A DNA stretch of 64,000 bases, from contig NZ_NFMA01000013.1 in assembly GCF_002161175.1 (NCBI RefSeq), positions 1 to 64,000 on the forward strand. Reading direction: 5' to 3'. The position numbers were made by a program, and so were the translations under genes. The first letter of the stretch is position 1, and each line of letters starts with the position of its first letter. This DNA is from Flavonifractor sp. An100. GTDB lineage: Bacteria; Bacillota; Clostridia; Oscillospirales; Oscillospiraceae. Positions 25,624 to 32,914 of this stretch are shown piece by piece. The notes under the pieces were generated by a model. It saw only the letters and a list, made by a program, of their open reading frames with translations, searched no databases and was not told where the DNA came from.

Positions 25624-26093
25624 GTCGATTCTCCTTCCAGCAATCGTTTCAGTCTGGAACGGGCCCGGACAAGACGGGAGCGCACCGTCCCCGGCCGCTG
25701 GCCGGTGAGGCGGGCGATCTCCCGGGTGGAGTACCCCTGGTAATAATAGAGGTGGATTACCGCCCGGTCGGCGGGCGGCAGGGCAAAGAGCTCCTCCAGC
25801 TCTGCCCGCTCCTGGGGGTCCGCCGCGGGAAGGGTGTCGGGTAGGGGGCCCACCCGCCGCCAGGCCAGGCGCAGCCGGCTCTTACAGCCGTTGACCAGTA
25901 CCCGGGTCAGCCAGGCTCCCGGCTTTTCCAAATTGTCCGGCGCCTTTTCCAAAAAGGTGAGAAAGGCGTCCTGCACCGCGTCCTCCGCCTCCTGGGGATT
26001 CCCCAGAATGGCCAGAGCGGTGCGATAGAGGCTTGGGGTATGCTGTGTGACCAGATTTTCCCAATCCACCGGCCGGCTGGATTGCTGAGCCAT
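25620..26093 (-). CDS. ECF-type RNA polymerase sigma factor
   Basis: The protein has 157 residues. Region 2 (about 15-75) contains LYRTALAILGNPQEAEDAVQ and DAFLTFLEK. Region 4 (about 100-155) contains LPPADRAVIHLYYYQGYSTREIARLTGQ and PGTVRSRLVRARSRLKRL. The start is the ATG at 26093, preceded by AAAGGAGGTGG; the longer frame upstream has no coding character. The downstream gene overlaps by four bases and encodes the likely anti-sigma partner. It resembles SigV/SigX-like Gram-positive ECF factors that respond to envelope stress; the real signal is unknown. Confidence 0.92.
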   Translation of the reverse strand: MAQQSSRPVDWENLVTQHTPSLYRTALAILGNPQEAEDAVQDAFLTFLEKAPDNLEKPGAWLTRVLVNGCKSRLRLAWRRVGPLPDTLPAADPQERAELEELFALPPADRAVIHLYYYQGYSTREIARLTGQRPGTVRSRLVRARSRLKRLLEGEST

Positions 26094-26162
26094 AGGGCCA
26101 CCTCCTTTCACCCCATTAGACGTGTGAGGGAGCGTTTTTGCTGCACAGAAAGGAAAATTTTT

Positions 26163-26198
26163 TAAAAAAAACGGCCGCCCCGAAAAGAGGCGGCCGTT
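26163..26198 (-). terminator. Terminator after the alpha-hydroxy-acid oxidase gene
   Basis: AACGGCCGCC / GGCGGCCGTT arms (26170-26179, 26189-26198) are followed on the minus strand by TTTTTTT. Confidence 0.93.
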
Positions 26199-26224
26199 CC
26201 GGCACAAAACCAATATGTATGGAA

Positions 26225-27238
26225 TTAGAAAATCAGATCCCGGCTGATCTGGCTCAGGCTGTGGACCCCGCACATGGCCATGGTGTCCGCCAGCTCCCCG
26301 CGGAGCTTGTCGGTCAGCACCTTCACGCCCTCGGCTCCGCCGCCGTAGACGGCGTTCACATAGGGCCGGGCCAGAATACAGGCGTCGGCACCCAAAGCCA
26401 GGGCCTTGCACACATCCACACCGGAGCGGATGCCTCCGTCCACCAGAATGGTCATCTTACCCTTCACCGCGTCGGCGATGGCAGGGAGGACGGCGGCGGT
26501 GGCGGGCACTCCGTCCTGCACCCGGCCGCCGTGGTTGGACACCACGATGCCGGCAGCTCCCGCCTCCAGGGCCTTTTTCGCCCCGGCCACGGTCATGATG
26601 CCCTTGATGATGAAGGGCACCCCGGCGTAGTCAATGATCTCCCGGAGCTCCTCCACCGTCTTGGAGCCGGCGGGAGGGGTCAGGCCCTTCAGGAAGGGCA
26701 AACCGGCGGCGTCAATATCCATGGCAAACACCTTGGCGCCGGAGGCCTTGGCGGCGTCCAGCTTGGCAAATACGGTGTCCCGGTCCCAGGGCTTCACTGT
26801 GGGAATGCCCTTGCCCCCGTTCTGGCCGATGGCCTTGGAGGCTGCGTCAAAGACGGTGCGGTCGGTGCCGTCCCCGGTAAAGGCGGCGATGCCAGCCTGA
26901 ACACAGGCGGGGACCAGGATCGCGTTGTACTCCGAGTCGGTAAACTTGTACCCGTAGTGGAGCTTCACCGCTCCCACGGGTCCGGCAAAGACGGGCAGGT
27001 CGTAGGTCTCGCCGAAGAAGGTGTAGTGGGTGTCCACCGGCACATTCTCGGTGATGGTGTCCATGTTCAGGCACACCTCCTGCCAGGCGTCGTAATTGCG
27101 GATGGCCACGGTGCCGCTGCCCTTGGCGCCGGGACCGGGCATGGTGTTTTTGCAGGCCCGGCCATTGCACACCGGGCAGGCTTTACAATAGGGGCCGATG
27201 CAGCCCCGGGCTTGTTCCAAAACTTCCTGATAGGTCAT
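26225..27238 (-). CDS. FMN-dependent alpha-hydroxy-acid dehydrogenase/oxidase with cysteine-rich N terminus
   Basis: The protein has 337 residues. A TIM barrel of the lactate oxidase/glycolate oxidase family carries FMN-binding Lys in PFIIKGIMT (about 212), catalytic His-Arg in VVSNHGGRVQDG (His about 236), and the phosphate site around ILVDGGIRSGVD and LGADACILARP. It would oxidise an L-2-hydroxy acid such as lactate. Unusually, the first 30 residues hold five cysteines (CIGPYCKACPVCNGRACK), like a small metal or iron-sulfur cluster module. In an anaerobe it may pass electrons to another carrier rather than to oxygen. It is monocistronic, with its own promoter and terminator. Confidence 0.88.
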   Translation of the reverse strand: MTYQEVLEQARGCIGPYCKACPVCNGRACKNTMPGPGAKGSGTVAIRNYDAWQEVCLNMDTITENVPVDTHYTFFGETYDLPVFAGPVGAVKLHYGYKFTDSEYNAILVPACVQAGIAAFTGDGTDRTVFDAASKAIGQNGGKGIPTVKPWDRDTVFAKLDAAKASGAKVFAMDIDAAGLPFLKGLTPPAGSKTVEELREIIDYAGVPFIIKGIMTVAGAKKALEAGAAGIVVSNHGGRVQDGVPATAAVLPAIADAVKGKMTILVDGGIRSGVDVCKALALGADACILARPYVNAVYGGGAEGVKVLTDKLRGELADTMAMCGVHSLSQISRDLIF

Positions 27239-27266
27239 GGGGAACTCCTCCTCTCAATTCTTTCCC

Positions 27267-27295
27267 ATCATACCGCCCCCGGCACCGTTCGTCAA
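27267..27295 (-). promoter_or_regulatory. Promoter of the alpha-hydroxy-acid oxidase gene
   Basis: On the minus strand TTGACG (27290-27295), 17 nt and TATGAT (27267-27272), about 25 bp before the start. Confidence 0.65.
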
Positions 27296-27302
27296 GGGCG
27301 AG

Positions 27303-27339
27303 GAAAAACGCGCCGCCCGTTTTCCTCCGGGCAGCGCGT
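27303..27339 (-). terminator. Terminator after the Na/Pi cotransporter gene
   Basis: 12-bp arms (27308-27319, 27328-27339) with one wobble are followed on the minus strand by TTTTTCC. Confidence 0.9.
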
Positions 27340-27363
27340 CTATGGGGCATCTGATGGGTTTTC

Positions 27364-29055
27364 TTACAGGTGGCTCTGGGACTTGGTCAGCTCCTGGGCG
27401 ATGTTCAGCACGTGGTCGCCAATTCGCTCAAAGTCGGTGAGCAGCTCAGAGTAGAGGATACAGGACTCCTGATCGCAGTCCCCGGTGCGCATCCGATCCA
27501 GCTGGTTGCGGCGGTACTGGGCGGTCATGTCGTCGATGCGCTGCTCCAGCTGAGCCACATCGGCCAGCCAGACCATCTCTCCGGCCCGGTGGTGGAGCAG
27601 GGCGGAGATGGCCTCCAGACAGATGTCCCGCATGGCGACGATCTCACCCTGGGCCGTCTCGGAGAAGGCAATATTTTTGCTCACCAGCAGGCGGGTATAG
27701 CCGGCCAGGTTGTCGGCGTGGTCGCCGATTCGCTCAATGTTGCCGGAAATGGTGAAGTAGCTGCTCACGGTAGCCGAGCCCTGCTCGTTGGTCTCGATGG
27801 AAATGAGGTGGGAGACATAGCGGGAGATCTCCCGGTTGAGGAAGTCAATATACTCCTCCCGCTCCTCAATCTCCTGTAGCTGGTCGGTATCCCGGGCCAG
27901 CACTGCGTGGAAGCTGTCGGCCACGTTGTCCCGGGCCATGGAGAGCATGCGGTTGAGCTCATTGCGCAGCTGGTCGATGACGATGGCGGACACACCCAGG
28001 CCGCCCTCCTTGCCGGAGGCGGAGACGGGGGTCAAATAGGCCAGCTTCATCTGCTGCTCGTCGCTCTCCTCCTGAGGCAGCTCGGGCAAGATGCGCACGG
28101 CCAGCTTGGCCAGGTAATTGCCCAGGGGGAGCAGGATGATGGTGGTAATAATATTGAAGCTGGTGTGGGTCAGGGCGATCTGGCCGGCGGGAGTGCCGGG
28201 CATGAGGGCGTGGATGGACTGGCCCAGTCCGCCGGGCAGGATGAGGGAGCCGTCAATGATATGGGCAATGGGGAAGAGGATAAAGAGGGTGGTGAAAATA
28301 ATGGTGCCGATGACGTTGAACATCAGGTGGATGATGGTGGTCCGCTTGGCGTTGCGGTTGGTGCCGATGGCGGCCAAAACGGCGGTGATACAGGTACCGA
28401 TATTCTGACCGAAGAGGACGAACACCGCGCTGGACAGCTGGATGATTCCGCTGTTGGCCAGGGCCTGGAGGATACCCACCGAGGCGGAGGAGGACTGGAT
28501 GACGGCAGTAAAGCCGGTGCCGGCCAGAATGCCCAGAATGGGGTTGGAGAAGGTGGACATGAGGCTGATAAAGCCCTCGGACTCCCGCAGGGGGGACATG
28601 GCGGCGCTCATCATATCCATACCGATGAAGAGCACGCCCAGACCGGCCAAAATCTGGCCGATGTGCTGTAGCTTGGGTTCTTTTACAAAGACCATCAGCA
28701 CCACGCCCAGGAAGGCGAACATGGGAGCCAGCTCACCCACGTCCAGGGCGATGAGCAGACCGGTGACGGTGGTACCGATGTTGGCGCCCATGATGATCCA
28801 AACGGCCTGGTTCAGGGTCATCATGCCTGCGTTGACGAAGCCAACCACCATGACGGTGGTGGCGGAGGAGGACTGAATGACTGCGGTAATAAGGGCACCC
28901 ACCAGCACGCCCAAAAAGCGGTTGGCGGTCAGCCGCTCCAAAATCTGTTTCATGCGGCTGCCTGCGGCGGCCTCCAGACCGGAGCTCATCATCTGCATCC
29001 CGTGCAAAAACAGGGCTAGTCCGCCCAGCAGGGATAGGATATCTGTGATTCCCAT
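27364..29055 (-). CDS. Na+/phosphate cotransporter with C-terminal PhoU-like domain
   Basis: The protein has 563 residues. The membrane half (about 1-330) holds the two inverted NptA repeats, each with the signature QSSSA (AVIQSSSATTVMVVGF about 60, AVIQSSSASVGILQAL about 185). The cytoplasmic half (about 345-560) consists of PhoU-like helices with the metal-binding pattern EREEYIDFLNREI and ERIGDHADNLAGY/FERIGDHVLNIAQ. Such fusions import or export phosphate with sodium, and the PhoU part probably gates transport. The gene has a consensus promoter and a leader of about 145 nt. No other phosphate gene is adjacent. Confidence 0.93.
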   Translation of the reverse strand: MGITDILSLLGGLALFLHGMQMMSSGLEAAAGSRMKQILERLTANRFLGVLVGALITAVIQSSSATTVMVVGFVNAGMMTLNQAVWIIMGANIGTTVTGLLIALDVGELAPMFAFLGVVLMVFVKEPKLQHIGQILAGLGVLFIGMDMMSAAMSPLRESEGFISLMSTFSNPILGILAGTGFTAVIQSSSASVGILQALANSGIIQLSSAVFVLFGQNIGTCITAVLAAIGTNRNAKRTTIIHLMFNVIGTIIFTTLFILFPIAHIIDGSLILPGGLGQSIHALMPGTPAGQIALTHTSFNIITTIILLPLGNYLAKLAVRILPELPQEESDEQQMKLAYLTPVSASGKEGGLGVSAIVIDQLRNELNRMLSMARDNVADSFHAVLARDTDQLQEIEEREEYIDFLNREISRYVSHLISIETNEQGSATVSSYFTISGNIERIGDHADNLAGYTRLLVSKNIAFSETAQGEIVAMRDICLEAISALLHHRAGEMVWLADVAQLEQRIDDMTAQYRRNQLDRMRTGDCDQESCILYSELLTDFERIGDHVLNIAQELTKSQSHL

Positions 29056-29207
29056 TTCGTTTTCGTTCCTTCCTTGCGGCCAAGAAAAAAGACACAGCCC
29101 GCACCTACCTGGTCCAAGTTATGTCCTGTCTTACAGAGCGGCGGTCCTTCCCACGGCCCGCCATTGGCCGCCATTCCTTTTTATGATTCTCAAATGTTCC
29201 CAGTATT

Positions 29208-29236
29208 ATTATAGGGGCTGAGGGGAACTGCGTCAA
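29208..29236 (-). promoter_or_regulatory. Promoter of the Na/Pi cotransporter gene
   Basis: On the minus strand TTGACG (29231-29236), 17 nt and TATAAT (29208-29213). The transcript would carry about 145 nt of leader with no recognised riboswitch. The AT-rich stretch just upstream could hold a regulator site. Confidence 0.75.
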
Positions 29237-29282
29237 CAGATTTTACGAGGATTTAACATTTCCATAACACCCCGGGCAAACA

Positions 29283-29314
29283 AAGGGGGCGGGAGCTTAC
29301 CGCTCCCGCCCCTT
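29283..29314 (-). terminator. Terminator after the ABC-F gene
   Basis: AAGGGGCGGGAGC pairs with GCTCCCGCCCCTT, with one bulged G. On the minus strand TTTGTTT follows. Confidence 0.85.
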
Positions 29315-29324
29315 GTACCAGGCG

Positions 29325-30923
29325 TCAGGCCTGTTCCTTCTGGCTTTCCAGATATTCGTCATAGGTGGTCTTACGGTCGATGAGCTTCCCGTCGGCGGTA
29401 AAGTCAAAGACCCGGTTACACACCGTTTGGATGAGCTGATGGTCGTGGGAGGCCACCAGCACGTTGCACTTCACCGCCTCCAGGCCCTTGTTGAGGGCGG
29501 CGATGGACTCCAGATCCAGGTGGTTGGTGGGCTGGTCCAGCATGAGGACATTGGCACCGGAGAGCATCATCCGGGAGAGCATACACCGCACCTTCTCGCC
29601 GCCGGAGAGCACCTTCACCGGCTTATACACCTCGTCCCCGGAGAAGAGCATCCGGCCCAGGAAGCCCCGCAGGTACTGCTCCTGGGGATCGGAGGAATAC
29701 TGGCGCAGCCACTGCACCAGGTTGTCGTCGTTGTCCTGGAAGTAGGGGGTGTTGTCCTTGGGGAAGTAGGAGAAGGTGGCAGTCTGGCCCCACTTCACCG
29801 TGCCCTCGTCGGGCTCCATCTCCCCGGCCAAAATTTTAAACAGGGCGGTGTGGGCATTCTCGTTGTCGCCCACGAAGGCGATCTTGTCCCCGTGGCCCAC
29901 AATAAAGGACACCTTGTCCAGCACCTTTACCCCGTCAATGGTCTTGCTCACGTCGGTGACAAAGAGGATGTCCTTGCCCACCTCCCGGTCGGGGGTGAAG
30001 CCCACCCAGGGATAGCGGCGGGAGGAGGCGGGCATCTCCTCCACGGTGAGCTTATCCAGCAGCTTGCGGCGGGCGGTGGCCTGCTTGGACTTGGACTTGT
30101 TGGCGGAGAAGCGGGAGATAAAGTCCTGCAACTCCTTGATCTTCTCCTCGTTGCGCTTGTTCTGGTTCTTGATCAGCTGCTGCACCAACTGGGAGGACTC
30201 GTACCAGAAGTCGTAGTTGCCCACGTACATCTTGATCTTGCCGTAGTCGATGTCCACGATGTGAGTACACACGGTGTTGAGGAAGTGGCGGTCATGGCTG
30301 ACCACGATGACGGTGCCCTCAAAGTCCAGCAAAAAGTCCTCCAGCCAGTTCACCGCGTCGATGTCCAGGTTGTTGGTGGGCTCGTCCATCATCAGAAGGT
30401 CGGGGTTGCCGAACAGCGCCTGGGCCAGGAGCACCTTCACCTTCAGGCGGGCGTCCAGGGTGGCCATGTCGTTGTAGTGCAGCTCTGTGCCAATGCCCAG
30501 GCCCTGGAGGATGCGGCTGGCGTCGGACTCCGCCTCCCAGCCTCCCAGCTCGGCAAACTCCTCCTCCAGCTGGCAGGCCCGCATTCCGTCCTCGTCGGTC
30601 ATCTCCTCCTTGGCGTAGAGGGCCTCCTTCTCCTTGCCGATGTCGTACAGGCGCTGGTTGCCCATGATGACCGTGTCCATCACGTTATAGGCGTCGTAGG
30701 CGTTCTGGTCCTGCTTGAGCACGGACATGCGGATGTTGGGCAGGATGGACACCTCACCGGAGGTGGAGTCCAGCTCCCCGGAGAGGATTTTCAGGAAAGT
30801 GGACTTGCCCGCTCCGTTGGCGCCGATGATGCCGTAGCAGTTGCCCCGGAGGAACTGCAGGTCCACGTGGGAAAACAGCGGGGTGCCGCTGTAATTGAGG
30901 CTCAGGTCGGTGACAGTGATCAT
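29325..30923 (-). CDS. ABC-F family ATPase (YbiT/YkpA group)
   Basis: The protein has 532 residues with two ABC domains and no membrane segment. Domain 1 has Walker A GANGAGKST (about 35-43), a divergent signature (ATLDARLKVKVLLAQALF) and Walker B LLMMDEPTNNLD. Domain 2 has signature LSGGEKVRCMLSRMM and Walker B VLMLDQPTNHLD, but its Walker A region reads FVGDNENAHTALFKI and lacks the GK. The linker (about 235-285) is charged, as in translation-factor ABC-F proteins. Members act on the ribosome, tuning elongation or protecting it from antibiotics. Which role applies here is unknown. The gene is monocistronic. Confidence 0.92.
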   Translation of the reverse strand: MITVTDLSLNYSGTPLFSHVDLQFLRGNCYGIIGANGAGKSTFLKILSGELDSTSGEVSILPNIRMSVLKQDQNAYDAYNVMDTVIMGNQRLYDIGKEKEALYAKEEMTDEDGMRACQLEEEFAELGGWEAESDASRILQGLGIGTELHYNDMATLDARLKVKVLLAQALFGNPDLLMMDEPTNNLDIDAVNWLEDFLLDFEGTVIVVSHDRHFLNTVCTHIVDIDYGKIKMYVGNYDFWYESSQLVQQLIKNQNKRNEEKIKELQDFISRFSANKSKSKQATARRKLLDKLTVEEMPASSRRYPWVGFTPDREVGKDILFVTDVSKTIDGVKVLDKVSFIVGHGDKIAFVGDNENAHTALFKILAGEMEPDEGTVKWGQTATFSYFPKDNTPYFQDNDDNLVQWLRQYSSDPQEQYLRGFLGRMLFSGDEVYKPVKVLSGGEKVRCMLSRMMLSGANVLMLDQPTNHLDLESIAALNKGLEAVKCNVLVASHDHQLIQTVCNRVFDFTADGKLIDRKTTYDEYLESQKEQA

Positions 30924-30986
30924 AGACTTGCTCTTGCTCCTTTTTCCGTTTCAAATCAGTTTTCCAGTCATTTTATCATAGGCAAC

Positions 30987-31019
30987 AAAAAAAAGACAGG
31001 TTTTTTTGAAAAAAACCTG
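30987..31019 (-). terminator. Terminator after the stalk-domain protein gene
   Basis: The hairpin CAGGTTTTTTTGAAAAAAACCTG (23 bp, 30997-31019) has a minus-strand tail TCTTTTTTTTG. The rest of 30924-31168 shows nothing recognisable. Confidence 0.8.
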
Positions 31020-31168
31020 CCCGTTTTTCTCCCCTTTTCCAGGCCGTTCTCCGTGATGTTTCCGGTGCTTCCCCAGCTCGGTCCTCTTTCGTTGCCCAGC
31101 CGCTCAATGGCCGGGGCCGCCTCCATGGGCAGCCCCGGCCTGAGGAGCTGTCTGTCCTTGTCCCAGGG

Positions 31169-31927
31169 TCAGCCGTCAAATTGGACGGCGTCCACCGTCA
31201 GGTCCAGGGTGTGGTCGGTCCCCTCCGCCCCCCGCAGCTGGATGGAGAGGAGCCTTTCGTTTACTGCCTCCTGAGAGAGCAGCTTCACCGTCCGGGTCAC
31301 CGTCTCCCCGGCGGGGACCTGGGTGGCGTCGCTGGTAAACGCCTGGGCAGAGGTCCCAAAGCCCAGGTCAAACCGCACCGGTGCGCTGCCGCTGTTGGTC
31401 ACCGTGATGCTCAGGCAGGTCCCTTTCTCCAGGTCCAGGTTCTGGAAGGAGTGCCAGTAGGGCTGGGTGCCGCTGTGCTCCACCTGGTCCAGCAGCTTGT
31501 ATCCCTCCTGGGGCTGGACCGGCTCCACCTCCTCCATCAGGCCCACCCAGGTCTTCCCCGCCTGGTTCAGGGACATCAGGCTCAGCGCCAGATCTCCGGT
31601 CAGCCGCACGTCCAGGGTCCCCTGCTGTCCGTCCCAGACCGTCTCCCAGCCCAGCTTCTCCGTCAGCACCCGGATGGGGATGTAGGTGGTGCCGCCCCCC
31701 TGCTCATCGGTGTAGAGGATGGAGGAGGGGATGGACGCTCCGCTCTCCGTGGTCAGGTTTTCCCCCTTGGGCAGGAGGGTTCCACCGTTCAGACTCAATT
31801 CCATCTGGTTGAACTGGACCGCTCCCGTGGCCGCCAGGGACGCCGTGACGCAGGCGCACAGGGCCAGCGCCGTCACCAGCCCTGCCACAAATCCCCGTTT
31901 CTGTCCGCTGACTTTGCTTTTCTTCAT
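31169..31927 (-). CDS. Secreted copper-amine-oxidase-like stalk-domain protein
   Basis: The protein has 252 residues. A basic start and signal peptide or anchor (about 1-33, FVAGLVTALALCACVTASLA) is followed by a copper amine oxidase N-terminal-like stalk domain (about 38-110) with YIPIRVLTEKLGWETVWDGQ. Its C-terminal part (about 140-250) is beta-rich with the pattern of a bacterial surface adhesion or Ig-like module. There are no catalytic amine-oxidase residues. Such domains are common in Firmicute wall proteins and probably help attachment. It is divergent from a PadR regulator and shares an inverted repeat with its promoter, so PadR control is likely. Confidence 0.8.
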   Translation of the reverse strand: MKKSKVSGQKRGFVAGLVTALALCACVTASLAATGAVQFNQMELSLNGGTLLPKGENLTTESGASIPSSILYTDEQGGGTTYIPIRVLTEKLGWETVWDGQQGTLDVRLTGDLALSLMSLNQAGKTWVGLMEEVEPVQPQEGYKLLDQVEHSGTQPYWHSFQNLDLEKGTCLSITVTNSGSAPVRFDLGFGTSAQAFTSDATQVPAGETVTRTVKLLSQEAVNERLLSIQLRGAEGTDHTLDLTVDAVQFDG

Positions 31928-31976
31928 GGATCATACCTCCTCATCAATCGTTTTCCCTCAGGGTTCTCTTGCTTGT

Positions 31977-32047
31977 AAGATATCACCCGTATATATATTT
32001 GTCAATAAAAATTATGGTTGACAAATAAGTATTTATCCACCTATACT
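31977..32047. promoter_or_regulatory. Divergent promoters with both -35 boxes in one inverted repeat
   Basis: On the minus strand: TTGACA (32000-32005), 17 nt and TATCTT (31977-31982). On the plus strand: TTGACA (32018-32023), 18 nt and TATACT (32042-32047). TATTTGTCAA (31996-32005) and TTGACAAATA (32018-32027) are perfect 10-bp inverted arms 12 bp apart that contain both -35 elements. It is a strong candidate for a PadR operator controlling both directions. Confidence 0.75.
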
Positions 32048-32074
32048 GATGGCAGTAGAAAGGAGGGAACCAGG

Positions 32075-32470
32075 ATGGAGCCAAAAGCAAAGCACAGCGG
32101 GACCCCTGCCGGAATCCGGGAATCCCTCAAAAAGGCCACCACCGAGATGCTGGTGCTGCATCTGCTGGGGCAAAAACCCATGTACACCTATGAGATGATG
32201 AATCAGATTGAATCCCTCAGCGGCGGAACCATCACCTTTAACACCCTGTATTTGTCCATTTACCGCCTGCAGGACTTTGGGTTTATTAAGGAGTACGGCA
32301 AGGTGGTGTCGGAGGACAACCGGGTGCGCATCTACTTTACCATTACCGAAGCCGGAGCCGCTTATCTGGAGCAAATTACTGCGGAATACCTCCAATTTAC
32401 CAGCACCGTGGACCAGATCCTCAACCTGAAACGGAAGGAGCCGCTTTCATGGAGCGCACAGGGGAATTAA
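32075..32470 (+). CDS. PadR-family transcriptional regulator
   Basis: The protein has 131 residues. A PadR winged HTH (about 15-95) contains EMLVLHLLGQKPMYTYEMMN, TFNTLYLSIYRLQDFGFIK and the wing RVRIYFTITEAGAAYLEQ, followed by a C-terminal dimerisation helix. I place the start at the ATG at 32075, with AAAGGAGGG 8 nt upstream; the longer frame begins inside the -35 box. PadR proteins repress transporters or envelope genes in response to small molecules. The next gene overlaps and encodes a HAAS-domain protein, a common PadR partner. It probably regulates itself and the divergent stalk-domain gene. Confidence 0.9.
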   Translation: MEPKAKHSGTPAGIRESLKKATTEMLVLHLLGQKPMYTYEMMNQIESLSGGTITFNTLYLSIYRLQDFGFIKEYGKVVSEDNRVRIYFTITEAGAAYLEQITAEYLQFTSTVDQILNLKRKEPLSWSAQGN

Positions 32471-32838
32471 AACACTACTTCCGCCGGCTCCGAGAGCTGC
32501 TGCCCTGTCCATCTAAGGACCGCAGGCGGTTTCTGGCTGACGCCCGCCGCATGGCGGAGGACTTTCGCCTGGGCAACCCCGGGGTCTCTCCCAGCCAGAT
32601 TGTCGCGTTCCTGGGCGACCCAAAGGAGTTGGCCCGGGGCTACCTGGACACCCTGGACCAGGAGTCTCTGCTGCGCTATCAGCGCCGCCGTAAATATCTT
32701 GGCCGGGGCGTACTCCTCTTTTTAATTTTTCTCTGTCTCCTCGCCGCCGCCTGGGCGCTTCATCTGTTTTTTCGACCCATCCCCATGGTCACTTCCACAG
32801 AAACCCTCATCATTTATGAAAACGGTGCGGCATCCTGA
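32449..32838 (+). CDS. HAAS-domain membrane protein, PadR partner
   Basis: The protein has 129 residues. The N-terminal helical HAAS-like domain (about 1-70) contains ERTGELKHYFRRLRELL and QIVAFLGDPKELARGYLDTL. It is followed by a basic stretch and one membrane helix (about 85-107, GVLLFLIFLCLLAAAWALHL), with a short tail outside. It overlaps the end of the PadR gene by 22 bases, so the two are translationally linked. HAAS proteins encoded next to PadR regulators are thought to tether or signal to them, but this is inferred from gene pairing. A strong terminator follows. Confidence 0.8.
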   Translation: MERTGELKHYFRRLRELLPCPSKDRRRFLADARRMAEDFRLGNPGVSPSQIVAFLGDPKELARGYLDTLDQESLLRYQRRRKYLGRGVLLFLIFLCLLAAAWALHLFFRPIPMVTSTETLIIYENGAAS

Positions 32839-32853
32839 GGCCGCACCTCCATG

Positions 32854-32896
32854 AAAAACCCCCGGAAGGACCAAGCTGGTCCTTCCGGGGGTTTTT
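32854..32896. terminator. Terminator between PadR/HAAS and the convergent MATE gene
   Basis: A perfect long hairpin, CCCCCGGAAGGACCA and its complement, is flanked by AAAAA and TTTTT, so it works on both strands. Confidence 0.96.
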
Positions 32897-32914
32897 GTTC
32901 CCAAAGATGTTTGC

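Noticed and set aside
26094-26411. Extended N terminus of the sigma factor
   Set aside because: It overlaps the neighbouring gene's terminator, is Arg/Gly-rich shadow sequence, and the ATG at 26093 has AAAGGAGGTGG upstream.
32018-32074. Longer start of the PadR protein at 32018
   Set aside because: It begins in the -35 box of its own promoter and has no ribosome site. The ATG at 32075 has a strong one.
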